From AP-16 sp036395835 (GTDB taxonomy: Bacteria; Pseudomonadota; Alphaproteobacteria; Rhizobiales; Xanthobacteraceae): DNA of 48,578 bases. Position numbers and translations under genes: made by a program. Below the pieces are notes generated by a model. The model had not been told where the DNA came from. It did no database searches and saw nothing but the letters and a program-made list of their open reading frames with translations. The stretch spans positions 1-48,578 of the forward strand of contig DASWCW010000080.1 of NCBI GenBank assembly GCA_036395835.1. Reading direction: 5' to 3'. Shown here in pieces: positions 1-8,473 of the stretch; the first letter of the stretch is position 1; every line of letters begins with the position of its first letter.

Positions 1-1
1 C

Positions 2-292
2 GCTTTTTTCGGCCTTGGCGTCATACCAGTTTTTAATACGGACGTTTTGATCCCTTGGGGAAATGGCGTGTATGGTGCCACATTTATCGGCTTATGCACG
101 ACTTTCTTTTTCGTCGGTCGGCATGCGTTTCAGAAAAAGGACACTGATCTGATGAGGGCGCTGCTGTATGGAATCTTTACCTGGCTGATTATCGAGGCGT
201 TGTTCTCGATCTACTACGGAGTTTTCTCGAACGCTGGCGTCGATCTCGCGTTGGCGTTTCTTTTGGGTTTTCCATTGATAACGAGGCATTAA
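2..292 (+). CDS. C-terminal part of an unidentified integral membrane protein
   Basis: The frame is open from the second base of the window to a stop at 290-292, so the gene starts outside the window; a TTG at 47 is only an internal codon. The 96 visible residues are mostly hydrophobic, with about three to four membrane segments (around GVYGATFIGLCTTFFFV, ALLYGIFTWLIIEALF and LALAFLLGFPLI) joined by a charged loop (FQKKDTD). I do not recognise a family motif. Its composition is lower in GC than the genes that follow, and it lies next to a transposase remnant, so it may belong to a mobile or rearranged segment. Confidence 0.6.
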   Translation, partial: AFFGLGVIPVFNTDVLIPWGNGVYGATFIGLCTTFFFVGRHAFQKKDTDLMRALLYGIFTWLIIEALFSIYYGVFSNAGVDLALAFLLGFPLITRH

Positions 293-372
293 CAACCTGG
301 AAAATAGATCATTGAATCAAAAATGATTTCTATTGGTTGCACGTGTCGTCTCATTATGAGCCTTTTATTCTT

Positions 373-631
373 CAAAAGGTCGCCGGGCTGCGTGAGGCAA
401 TCGAGCGCCGTGGCGCAACGCCCGTCTAATGTGCCTCCTTACAGCCCCGATCTCAATCCGATCGAGCAAGCCTTCGCGAAGCTCAAAGCCGGGTTACGAA
501 AAATCGATTCGCGCACTGTTGCCGGGCTGTGGGACGCCGTCGGCGATCAGCTCGATTGCTTCACTCCACAGGGATGCGTCAATTATCTCACCAATGCCCG
601 CTATGTTCCACTCGTTCGCGATACGCTCTAG
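373..631 (+). pseudogene. IS630-family transposase C-terminal remnant, frameshifted
   Basis: The fragment carries the C-terminal signature of IS630/Tc1-type DDE transposases, YSPDLNPIEQAFAKLK, whose Glu is the last catalytic acid. Just upstream, in another frame (codons from 376, ending at a stop at 424-426), the sequence reads KVAGLREAIERRGATPV, which is the normal preceding segment. One extra base near 424-430 therefore breaks the frame. The N-terminal two thirds, with the first two catalytic Asp residues, are missing, and I see no terminal inverted repeats. The tail ending in NYLTNARY is typical of the family. It is a dead relic, not a functional element. Confidence 0.85.
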
Positions 632-768
632 GACGTTGCGGGACGCCTCGGCTCGATTGGACTAGATTGGGAAACCGGAATTGGCGCTGTCGGTCTTCCG
701 GCGTTTGATGCCTGTCCGTGGGCATCGCGCAAGCGCAGGACGACAGAGCAGGATGGGGATGCCCGCTC

Positions 769-2220
769 GTGATTAAAATCCGACGGATCGCGAAACCGGC
801 GAGCCGTTTGGCGCGGCTGCGGCAATCGCGCCGATCGAGCGCGCTCGACGGCGACGGCGCACATTCGCGGTTGGTCCGGGGCGGATTGGTGATGCTCGGG
901 ATCCTCGCCGGCGTGTATTGCGCCTGGCCGATCTGGCGTGCCGGGTTTCCGCTGGAGATCGACGTCAACGAGGCCTGGAACGCCTATCATGCCGATGCGG
1001 CATCGGGATCGCGTCGATTGTATCCGGACGCGGATGCGCTCATCACCAATAATTACCCGCCGTTGTCGTTCTATTGGGTCGCTCTCGTCTCGAAGCTCGG
1101 CCTCGACGCGCTCTATGTGGGGCGCGCGCTGTCAATTCTCGCGGTGGCGGCGATCTCCGCGTCGGCAGCCGTCTGCATTCGCGGGCTCGGAGCGAGTAGG
1201 ATTTCAGCCGTTGTGGGCGGACTGTGGTTTCTGGCGACCACGGCGCGGTTCTTCGACGGATACGTCGGAATGAACGACCCGCACCTGCCGGCGACCGGGT
1301 TGATGATCGCGGCGCTTGCCTGGTTTTTGGCGCGCCATCGGCGCGAACGGTCGGTAGAGCCGGCAGTGCTGCTCATGGTAATCGCCGGATTCTACAAGCA
1401 CTCTCTGGTGGCCACGCCGGCCGCGGCGCTGCTTTGGCTGACCAGCATCCATTGGCGGCTGGGCTTGCGCGCGACCCTTGTCGGCATTGGCGCGGCCGGT
1501 TTCGGCCTTGCTCTGTGTGTATTCGCGTTCGGACCTTCATTCGCGGATCAACTATTGTCCCCGCGATATTACAGCGTGGTCAGATCGCTGCATCTATTGG
1601 GCCGCCTGCAGTGGATCGCGCCCGCTCTGCTCCTGAGTCTGATTTGGTCATGGCGCGCATCGGGTACCGAATCGAATCGATTCGTCCGGATCTACATCGG
1701 CGTGGCGTTTGCGGCATTTTTTCTGCAGTCGGGCGGAGACGGCGTGGATGACAATGCGCAATTCGAGCTCGCGGTCGCCACGGCTCTCGGTCTGGGGTTG
1801 GCGTTCGATACGGCCAGCCAAATTTTCGGCCTCGATGAGTCCAAGGTCGATCGCGCACGGGCGGCGATCCTTGCTGCCTTGATTGCCCGATTGCTCCTAT
1901 CCACGCGGCTGGAGCCTTATCTCGTGCTCGCCAGCCCGGAGTACCGGAACCTATTCCCCGCCAATGCGGAGATCGCGAAGCAGGAAACGCAGCGCATCCG
2001 CGCCATCCCGGGAACGGTCTATTGCACGACTTCGATCGTGTGCCGGTTTGCCGGCAAGCCGTTTGTGCTCGATCGGTTTGCCATGGAGCAGCGCGTCAAA
2101 ATCGGACGAATGACGCAGAGCGAGCTCGATGCCCGTTTGCGTTACGCGGGGATCCGCATCGAGGCAGTCGATTCCCGCGCGTCGGCAACATCCTTGCTGC
2201 GAAGGTATCGCGGCCGGTAG
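769..2220 (+). CDS. GT-C type integral membrane glycosyltransferase (GT39/PMT-like), putative
   Basis: A protein of about 483 residues with roughly ten hydrophobic segments and a periplasmic-type first loop holding DVNEAWNAYHAD and NNYPPLSFYW. An acidic residue right after the first membrane segment followed by a 'YPPL' motif is typical of lipid-linked-sugar transferases of the GT-C fold (GT39/GT83/GT87 relatives). Substrate and acceptor cannot be told from sequence. The GTG at 769 is preferred because a purine-rich stretch (GGATGGGGA) precedes it and homologous sequence begins there; an ATG at 718 would add 17 residues without similarity. The gene stands alone, downstream of the transposase relic. 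Hypothetical membrane protein is the cautious alternative. Confidence 0.7.
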   Translation: MIKIRRIAKPASRLARLRQSRRSSALDGDGAHSRLVRGGLVMLGILAGVYCAWPIWRAGFPLEIDVNEAWNAYHADAASGSRRLYPDADALITNNYPPLSFYWVALVSKLGLDALYVGRALSILAVAAISASAAVCIRGLGASRISAVVGGLWFLATTARFFDGYVGMNDPHLPATGLMIAALAWFLARHRRERSVEPAVLLMVIAGFYKHSLVATPAAALLWLTSIHWRLGLRATLVGIGAAGFGLALCVFAFGPSFADQLLSPRYYSVVRSLHLLGRLQWIAPALLLSLIWSWRASGTESNRFVRIYIGVAFAAFFLQSGGDGVDDNAQFELAVATALGLGLAFDTASQIFGLDESKVDRARAAILAALIARLLLSTRLEPYLVLASPEYRNLFPANAEIAKQETQRIRAIPGTVYCTTSIVCRFAGKPFVLDRFAMEQRVKIGRMTQSELDARLRYAGIRIEAVDSRASATSLLRRYRGR

Positions 2221-2334
2221 CCACGATGGTTCGGGCCGAGAGCTTGCGATCCGATGGATCTCGATCATCGATAAAACGCCCCGGCAGCGAGGTACCGTGG
2301 CGCGCCCGGTGAGCCGGGCAGGCGGCCCGGAAGA

Positions 2335-2484
2335 TCAGGGTCGCAGCGGGAATAGATCCAAGCCTGCGGCCACTACCGCAACGGTGATCGCGGAGCCCAG
2401 CAAGAGCCCCACTGCCATGCGGATGAACACGGTCCCGAGCCTCTGCATTCCGCCGACCGGCGGGGTTTGGTGGATGGTTTTCAT
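2335..2484 (-). CDS. Small single-pass membrane protein, 49 aa, hypothetical
   Basis: The frame starts at an ATG (MKTIHQTPPVGGMQRLG) and holds one clear transmembrane helix (MAVGLLLGSAITVAVVAAGL), then a short basic end. A longer open frame in the same phase reaches 2958, but the region upstream of this ATG has no protein-like character. The ribosome binding site is weak (GGAATGGCAAGACA). It resembles the many one-helix proteins of rhizobial genomes with no assigned function. It lies convergent to the glycosyltransferase. It may be a chance frame. Confidence 0.4.
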   Translation of the reverse strand: MKTIHQTPPVGGMQRLGTVFIRMAVGLLLGSAITVAVVAAGLDLFPLRP

Positions 2485-2951
2485 TGTCTTGCCATTCCGA
2501 GCTCGCAGCCCCGTCGGTTTGAACCCGCAGCTCGGGGCCATCCTGCGCGTCGAATTCCGGTCCGCATGCGCGGGCGAGCCGGACCGGCCGGCTTCACGCG
2601 CGGAAATAGGCGAGAAAGTGCCCTTTCGCGAGAGTCGCATGTATGCCCCGCGGAATTCGCATGCTGCGCACATTCCGGGGCCCGCCATGCAGACTGTACC
2701 GCATTCACCGATTCGGGCGATGTGAACTGCTTCACAATCGATGCGACCTCGGCGTCCTGCGCGCCAAAGCTCAAGCATCGATGCGGCGCCGAAATCGGGC
2801 GGCTTGCGTGCCTGCGGCACGCCGAATCCGTGGGATGTGCGCGGGGCCAAGCTCCGCTTTCGACCCTGCAATATGCTATGAAGCCGATGGATGCTGGCGA
2901 CACGCACGCCTCGCGAAAGGTCGCGTGTGCGAGGCTTTAGGAGCGCGCCGG
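2485..2951. other. Intergenic region without a supported gene
   Basis: Several open frames cross this stretch on both strands, but they lack ribosome binding sites, are rich in Arg, Pro and Cys as expected for shadow frames in GC-rich DNA, and overlap each other. The promoter for the small gene at 2952 should lie here. I see no clear repeat or hairpin. Confidence 0.5.
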
Positions 2952-3284
2952 ATGGCAAACGAAGCGAAAACGGTACGGCGTATTCTGCATTTCAAGATCA
3001 GGACGCCGACGACGGAAACCAAACAACTGCTTCCCTTCATCAAGGCCGCGATTCCCTTCTACGAGGCTTTCGGGCGCGCCCGCATCCGGCTGCTGCACAA
3101 TGTCGACGATCCCACGCAATTCGTGCAGGTGCTGGAATACGAGGCCGAGGAGGCTTTCGAGATGAATCGGCAGCGGATTGCCGGCGATCCGACCATGCGG
3201 GCTTTTCTGCAGACTTGGCGCACGCTGCTGTCGCAGGCGGTGGAGATCGACGTTTACGAGGATGTGACGGAAGCCATCGAATAG
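2952..3284 (+). CDS. Conserved hypothetical protein, possible dimeric alpha/beta-barrel (ABM/NIPSNAP-like)
   Basis: A 110-residue soluble protein starting MANEAKTVRRILHFKI. The pattern of an initial beta strand, a helix (ETKQLLPFIKAAIPFYEAFG), a strand (RIRLLHNVDD), a second strand (FVQVLEYE), a helix and a final strand (VEIDVYEDV) is what antibiotic-biosynthesis-monooxygenase or NIPSNAP-type dimeric ferredoxin-like proteins show. That assignment is inferred from the fold pattern only. A longer frame to 2643 has no protein-like character upstream of this ATG, so I use 2952. It is convergent with the porin gene at 3355-4071. Confidence 0.75.
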   Translation: MANEAKTVRRILHFKIRTPTTETKQLLPFIKAAIPFYEAFGRARIRLLHNVDDPTQFVQVLEYEAEEAFEMNRQRIAGDPTMRAFLQTWRTLLSQAVEIDVYEDVTEAIE

Positions 3285-3354
3285 CGTCGCCGCGCCTGGC
3301 TGCCGGGTGTTCGAGCCGCAGCAACAGGCCGCCGGCCCGCCGCCGTCGTTGCGC

Positions 3355-4071
3355 TTAATACCGCCGCGGGCCGTCCCAATTGAATCGCCAGTTCAAGCCG
3401 CCGCGAACGACGTGGGACTTGAGCTCGACGCTGTCCCCGGGCACGGGCGTGCTCGAGCCGAGATCGACGAACAGGTATTCGGCCTTGGCGCTCAGACTCG
3501 GCGTGAAGGCATATTCGACGCCCGCGCCCAAGGTCCAGCCCGCTTGGGTGTTGGTGCCGCTCAGGATCGTCACCGGGGGAGTTGTAATGGCACCTTTGAC
3601 GTCCCCGACCGCCAGGCCGCCGGTGACATAGGGCAGGAACCGGTCGAATGCGTAGCCGACCCGGCCGCGCACGGTGCTGAGCCACTGCAGATAGCTATCG
3701 TAGTTCACGCCGTTGATCGGGCCGCTGCTGCCGTGGATCCGGGCCCAGTCGAGGTCGCCCTCGAGGCCCCACACCCAGGAGCCGACCTGATAATTGAATC
3801 CGAGCGTTCCGCCGATCAGGCCGCCGCTGATCCCGAAATTTCCGGTCGTATTGCCGAGTTGGCTGTCAGTGTGGCTCGAACTGCCCCACCCGCCCCCGCC
3901 ATTGATGCCGAAATAGAGCCCGCTCCAATTGAAATACGGCACCGGCGCATAGGGCGCGTAGGCCGGTGCCTTGGCCGGAACACGGGTCGATATGTCGGCA
4001 GCTTGCGCCTGCAAGCACGCGCCGAACACCGCGGCCGCCGCAGCCGCACTCGTACACAAACGCATCGACAT
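3355..4071 (-). CDS. Outer membrane beta-barrel protein, Omp31/rhizobial porin-like family
   Basis: A 238-residue protein with a signal peptide ending around LQAQAAD, then the family hallmark FNWSGLYFGINGGGGWG, which forms the first beta strand. Alternating strands follow (GGTLGFNYQVGSWVWGLEGD, WLSTVRGRVGYAF, YVTGGLAVG, WTLGAGVEYAF, LSAKAEYLFVDLG), and the protein ends in an aromatic strand (GGLNWRFNWD). This is the eight-stranded OmpA/Omp31-type barrel abundant in Rhizobiales. It should sit in the outer membrane; its role could be structural or as a minor pore. The length is normal for the family. It is divergent from the cyclase gene at 4313 across a 241-base spacer. Confidence 0.92.
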   Translation of the reverse strand: MSMRLCTSAAAAAAVFGACLQAQAADISTRVPAKAPAYAPYAPVPYFNWSGLYFGINGGGGWGSSSHTDSQLGNTTGNFGISGGLIGGTLGFNYQVGSWVWGLEGDLDWARIHGSSGPINGVNYDSYLQWLSTVRGRVGYAFDRFLPYVTGGLAVGDVKGAITTPPVTILSGTNTQAGWTLGAGVEYAFTPSLSAKAEYLFVDLGSSTPVPGDSVELKSHVVRGGLNWRFNWDGPRRY

Positions 4072-4312
4072 GGCGGAACCGCCCTTTCGGTCCCGTCCCC
4101 CTGAACAGGCACCTTACCACAGAATGCCTGTGTAATCAGTAAAGGCGGCAGTTCTGGGGTGGAGGTATAATGGTAGTCGATCGGTTTTTGCAACGTGAGC
4201 AGCGGCTTGCCGGCCGGTCTGGTCTCGCGTCTCCGGGACTTTCCCGGCCTCCCGTCCGATCGCCCATGCTGTGATAGAGTACGCGTCATCCTCCGCAGGC
4301 CCGTGCCGCTGA

Positions 4313-6070
4313 ATGAGCGAACCTCGCAAGCTCGCCGCAATTCTTGCCGCCGATGTCGCGGGCTATTCGCGGCTCACGGGGCTCGATGAAGAAGGCACCG
4401 TCCAGCGCTTGCGCAAGCTTCGCGAGGAGCTGATCGATCCCGCCGTTTCTATCCATCGCGGTCGCATCGTGAAAACGACGGGCGACGGGCTCCTGATCGA
4501 ATTTGCATCGATCATCGACGCGCTACGCTGCGCGATCGCCACCCAGCGCGAAATGCAGGTCCGGAACGCGGATGACCCGGCCGACCGCCGCATCGAGTTC
4601 CGGATCGGCCTTCATGTCGGCGACGTGATCGTCGCGGGTGACGACCTGCTCGGCGACAGCGTCAACATCGCTGCGCGTCTGGAAGGCATTGCCGAACCAG
4701 GTGGGATCTGCGTCTCGGACGACGCCTTCCGGCAGGTGCAGGGCAAGATATCCGTCGAGGTCGTCGACCTCGGGAATCAGGATCTGAAGAACATCGCGCG
4801 GCCGGTGCGCGCCTACAAAATCGTGCTGGAGCCTTCCCTGGGAAAGATGAAGCAAACCGCCTGGTTGCCGATTCCCGACAAGCCGTCGATTGCGGTTCTG
4901 CCGTTCCAGAACATGAGCGGCGACCCGGAGCAGGAGTATTTCGCCGATGGCGTGGTGGAAGACATCATCACGGCGCTGTCGCGCATGCGCTGGTTGTTCG
5001 TCATCGCCCGGAACTCCAGCTTCACCTACAAGGGCCGGGCGGTCGATGTAAAACAGGTCAGCCGCGAGCTGGGGGTGCGCTACATCCTCGAAGGCAGCGT
5101 GCGCAAGGCGGCGAACCGGGTGCGCATCACCGGCCAGCTCATCGACAGCGCGACCAATGCGCATCTCTGGGCCGACCGTTTCGACGGCGCGCTGGAGGAT
5201 ATCTTCGATCTGCAGGACCAGGTGACGGCGAGCGTCGTCGGCGCGATCGGGCCGCAGCTGGAGCAAGCCGAAATCGAACGCGCCAAACGCAAGCCGACCG
5301 AAAGTCTCGATGCCTATGACTATTTCCTGCGCGGCATGGCAGGCGTTCATCAGTTCACGCGGGACGCCAACAACGACGCGCTCAGGCTGTTCAACAAGGC
5401 CATCGAGCTCGACCCCGAGTTTGCGGCGGCCTACGGCGCGGCGGCGCGATGTTATGCGCAGCGTATTGCCAACGGCTGGATGGTCGATCGCGCACGGGAA
5501 ATTGCCGAGGCCGACCGACTGGCCCGGCGCGGCGCGCAATTGGGCAAGGACGACGCGGTCGCGCTATGCGGGGCCGGACTGGGGCTAGCCATCGCGGTCC
5601 ACGATCTGGAAGACGGCGTTGCGCTGATCGATCGGGCCCTCATGCTCAATCCCAACCTGGCGACCGCCTGGCATTTCAGCGGTTTGGTTAGAGGCTGGCT
5701 CGGCAGGCCCGAGGAGGCGATCGAGCATTTCGCACGAGCAATGCGCTTGAGCCCGCTCGATCCGCTCATCGGGCAGATGCAAACCGGGATGGCAATGGCG
5801 CAGTTTTTTGCAGGCCGCCATGACGACGCTGTGGCATCGGCGGTAAAGGCAATACGGGAAGCGCCGAATTGGGTTCCGGCATACGTTGCCGCCGCGCTAA
5901 GCAATGCGGTCACCGGCCGAGCGGAGGACGCGCGAAAGATCGTGACAAAGCTGCGTGAGCTCGATCCCGGACACTGCGTTACGAGTCTCAAGAACGTGTT
6001 GCCGCTGCGGCGACCGGAAGATTTAACGAAATTGGAAGAGTGCCTGCGCAAGGCCGGGCTGCCGGAGTGA
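4313..6070 (+). CDS. Class III adenylate/guanylate cyclase with TolB-like and TPR domains
   Basis: A 585-residue protein in three parts. Residues about 5-165 are a class III nucleotide cyclase domain: the metal-binding Asp in ILAADVAGYSRL, a second acidic site in TTGDGLLIEF, and the transition-state region GDSVNIAARLEG. Residues about 195-315 form a TolB-N-like domain starting KPSIAVLPFQNMSGDPEQEY. The remainder is TPR repeats. This architecture is common in Bradyrhizobium relatives, usually in many paralogues, and is cytoplasmic. Whether the product is cAMP or cGMP cannot be told. A TATAAT at 4166-4171 could be a -10 element, but no matching -35 is evident. The gene is convergent with the acyl-CoA synthetase, with 13 bases between them. 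Confidence 0.93.
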   Translation: MSEPRKLAAILAADVAGYSRLTGLDEEGTVQRLRKLREELIDPAVSIHRGRIVKTTGDGLLIEFASIIDALRCAIATQREMQVRNADDPADRRIEFRIGLHVGDVIVAGDDLLGDSVNIAARLEGIAEPGGICVSDDAFRQVQGKISVEVVDLGNQDLKNIARPVRAYKIVLEPSLGKMKQTAWLPIPDKPSIAVLPFQNMSGDPEQEYFADGVVEDIITALSRMRWLFVIARNSSFTYKGRAVDVKQVSRELGVRYILEGSVRKAANRVRITGQLIDSATNAHLWADRFDGALEDIFDLQDQVTASVVGAIGPQLEQAEIERAKRKPTESLDAYDYFLRGMAGVHQFTRDANNDALRLFNKAIELDPEFAAAYGAAARCYAQRIANGWMVDRAREIAEADRLARRGAQLGKDDAVALCGAGLGLAIAVHDLEDGVALIDRALMLNPNLATAWHFSGLVRGWLGRPEEAIEHFARAMRLSPLDPLIGQMQTGMAMAQFFAGRHDDAVASAVKAIREAPNWVPAYVAAALSNAVTGRAEDARKIVTKLRELDPGHCVTSLKNVLPLRRPEDLTKLEECLRKAGLPE

Positions 6071-6083
6071 CGCGGCGCTCCCC

Positions 6084-7874
6084 TCAGGCCACGTCGCGCG
6101 CTCCCGCGGCTTGGCGCTTCGCCAACTCCTCGGCCACGAGCTCCTTCTTCGAGAGCTTGCCGACCGGCGTTTTCGGCAACGCGGCGCGGATCTCCATCTC
6201 GGTCGGCATTTCGTATTTCGCGAGCTTGTCGGCCAGGAACGTCTTGAGCTCCTCGATGCCGAATGCAGGCTGCCCGGATTTCAGCACGATGAACGCCTTG
6301 GCGGATTGCCCGCGATAGGCGTCGGGTATGCCGATCACGGTCACCTCGGCGACCGCCGGGTGCTCATAGATCGCCTCTTCGATATTGCGCGGGAATACGT
6401 TGTAGCCGCCGGACAGGATCATGTCCTTCTTGCGGTCGACCAGCGTCACGAAGCCGTCGGCGTCCATGTAGCCGATATCGCCGGTGTGGAAGCGGCCGCC
6501 GCGAAACGCCTCCTCGGTCGCTTCCGGCTTGTTCCAATAGCCTTTCATCACCTGCGGGCCGCGAAAGCAGATTTCGCCCTTCTCGCCGGTCGGCAGCACC
6601 TTCATGCCGGTCTCGAGATCGACCACCTCGATGACGGTGTGCGGCGCCGGCAGCCCGACGGTGCCGGGCCGGCCCGCCCCGTCGATCACCTGCAGGGTGC
6701 CGAGCGGCGCGGTCTCGGTGAGGCCATAGCCTTCGCGCGGCGTGAGCCCGGTGAGCTGCCGGAACTGCTGCAGCACTTCCAGCGGCAGCGGCGCGCCGCC
6801 GGATGCGCACAGCTTGAGCGAGGAGAAGTCGACCTCGTTGATCTTGGGATGGTTGACGAGCGCCGTGTACATCGTCGGCACCGCCGGAAACGACGTGATC
6901 TTCTTGCGCCCGATGTCGGCGAGCACCCGGTCCGGGTCGAAGCGGATGTGCAGCACCGCTTGCGAGCCCTGGGCGACGGAGAGCAGCATGATGAAGGACA
7001 GTCCGAAGATGTGATAGAGCGGCAGCACCGCGAGCGTCTTTTCCGGCTCTTCATCGGCGCCGATCCAGTGACGATACGCGTTCACCACCGCGCAGAAATT
7101 GGCGTGGGTCAGCATGGCGCCTTTGGGCTCTCCGGTCGTTCCGCCGGTGTATTGCAGGGTCGCGATCTCGTCCTCGAGCGGCCCATGCGGCTGGGACCGG
7201 AACTTGCCGTCATTGGCGATCAGCGCCGCAAAATCGATTTCCCGTCCCGCGCCTGCCGCGCGCTCGGCCGCCGGCCCGAACACGCGCGCAATCGGCTCCG
7301 GCAGGAAATCCCCGATCGCGCACACCACCAGGGTCTCGAATTTCGCCGTGCCCTTGAGCGCCGCGATCTGCGGATAGAGCATCGGCAGCCCGAGCGTCAC
7401 CATCACCTGCACTTCGGCATCGCTGATCTGATATTTCAGCTCGCGCGGCGCGGCGAGCGGGCTGAAGTTGACCACACGGCCGCCGGCCATGAGCACGGCG
7501 AAGAACGCGACGATGAAATGCGGCGTGTTGGGCAGGTGCAGCCCGACGTGGACGCCGGGGCCCACGCCGAGCGCCTGCAGCCCCTTGGCGGCGCACGCGG
7601 CGAGGTCCCGCAGCTCGCGAAACGTGAAAGTACGGTCGTAGAAATCGAGCGCGACCCGCTCCGGCCATTTTTCCGCGGCGCTGTCGAGCAGGCTTTCCAC
7701 CGGCACGGGCGCAGGCAGGGGCGCGTCCCAGCGCACGCCGGGCGGATAGGAATTTTCCCAGACCCGAGTGGACAATGGTTCCTCCGGAATGCCGAGCTTT
7801 CGTTCCGGCTCGGTCGATTTCGGGCACCTTATCCGGTCGGATTCATGCGGTCCAATGGGCTGATGCTTCACCAT
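6084..7874 (-). CDS. fadD: Long-chain fatty acid-CoA ligase (AMP-binding)
   Basis: An acyl-adenylate-forming enzyme of about 596 residues. Visible motifs, in order: the P-loop YTGGTTGEPKGAMLTH, the GYGLTETAP motif, the HTGDIGYMDADGF adenylate motif with the hinge at LVDRKKDMILSGGYN, and the C-terminal catalytic Lys in PKTPVGKLSKKEL. It activates fatty acids to acyl-CoA with ATP for beta-oxidation or lipid synthesis. I chose ATG 7874 because AGGA stands just before it; the longer frame starting at 7958 would begin inside a terminator-like hairpin. Chain-length preference is not visible. No other beta-oxidation genes are adjacent. Confidence 0.93.
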   Translation of the reverse strand: MVKHQPIGPHESDRIRCPKSTEPERKLGIPEEPLSTRVWENSYPPGVRWDAPLPAPVPVESLLDSAAEKWPERVALDFYDRTFTFRELRDLAACAAKGLQALGVGPGVHVGLHLPNTPHFIVAFFAVLMAGGRVVNFSPLAAPRELKYQISDAEVQVMVTLGLPMLYPQIAALKGTAKFETLVVCAIGDFLPEPIARVFGPAAERAAGAGREIDFAALIANDGKFRSQPHGPLEDEIATLQYTGGTTGEPKGAMLTHANFCAVVNAYRHWIGADEEPEKTLAVLPLYHIFGLSFIMLLSVAQGSQAVLHIRFDPDRVLADIGRKKITSFPAVPTMYTALVNHPKINEVDFSSLKLCASGGAPLPLEVLQQFRQLTGLTPREGYGLTETAPLGTLQVIDGAGRPGTVGLPAPHTVIEVVDLETGMKVLPTGEKGEICFRGPQVMKGYWNKPEATEEAFRGGRFHTGDIGYMDADGFVTLVDRKKDMILSGGYNVFPRNIEEAIYEHPAVAEVTVIGIPDAYRGQSAKAFIVLKSGQPAFGIEELKTFLADKLAKYEMPTEMEIRAALPKTPVGKLSKKELVAEELAKRQAAGARDVA

Positions 7875-7956
7875 CGGTCCTGCTTCGGCGTGCTTCGAGC
7901 TGACGCGAAAGTGCGGCCATCGGGCGGCGCTTTGCAGGCCGGCGACTGGTCGAGAC

Positions 7957-7992
7957 AAAGCCCCGGCCGGGGGACCCGACCGGGGCTTTTTT
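7957..7992 (+). terminator. Strong intrinsic terminator-like hairpin with T-tract
   Basis: The arms AAAGCCCCGG and CCGGGGCTTT enclose a GC-rich loop, and the right arm runs into a tract of six T on the plus strand. This is a textbook Rho-independent terminator for plus-strand transcription, yet no plus-strand gene lies upstream of it: the fadD gene points the other way. It may end an antisense or small RNA. On the minus strand the T-tract is only three bases, so termination there would be weaker. Confidence 0.7.
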
Positions 7993-8030
7993 GCTGGGCG
8001 GCGTTGGGGGGAACGGGGGGCCCGCCCAGC
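7993..8030. other. Second GC-rich hairpin directly after the terminator
   Basis: GCTGGGCG at 7993-8000 pairs perfectly with CGCCCAGC at 8023-8030 around a G-rich loop. It directly abuts the terminator hairpin, so on the minus strand the order would be this hairpin, then AAAAAA, then the first hairpin. The pair could be part of a structured RNA or a fadD leader. No known RNA family is recognised. Confidence 0.5.
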
Positions 8031-8473
8031 GAGTGACCCCTACCTAATCACACTTGTTCATGGCTGCTCTGGCTCGTTTTGTCGCAGGGCAGTTGTGCCG
8101 CAGCCTCGGCCGGCGACGGCCGATCACGCGCGGCACGGAATCGAAACCGTTCCATGGCGGGCCCGCGGAGAACAGCTCGCGGCCCTCACGGAGAACCGCA
8201 TAGTGGAATGCAGATTGTGAATTTGCACGATGCCACAACTGACAATAGCATTTTTGCAAAATGGAAGAGCAAAAAGCAAGCGATTTCAGCCCCTTGATTT
8301 TTCAATGGCGCAAGCGTCGGCACGCGGAAAGGCGGGCAGTTCATTCTTCGCGCGTTGCGAAGCGCGACGGCGACCATCGGGACGGACCGCGGAGCGGGCC
8401 GGTCGCTCGCGCGGGGCAGCCTTGCCGGAGCGCGGCGGTGTCAGGGTCTTTTTGCCATGATAAGCCTGCCGCG

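Larger units (their letters stand above)
7875..8473. other. 600-base divergent spacer between fadD and the MFS gene
   Basis: No protein gene is supported here; frames that cross it are shadow-like. It holds two adjacent strong hairpins at 7957-8030 and presumably the promoters of both divergent genes. A less GC-rich patch around 8215-8300 may contain promoter sequence. Confidence 0.5.

Noticed and set aside
4166..4171. TATAAT as promoter of the cyclase gene
   Set aside because: No -35 element at the right distance; a single six-base match is too weak.
6111..8036. Plus-strand open frame of 641 codons opposite fadD
   Set aside because: The antisense frame has His/Arg-rich low-complexity translation and no domain, while the minus strand has all acyl-CoA ligase motifs.
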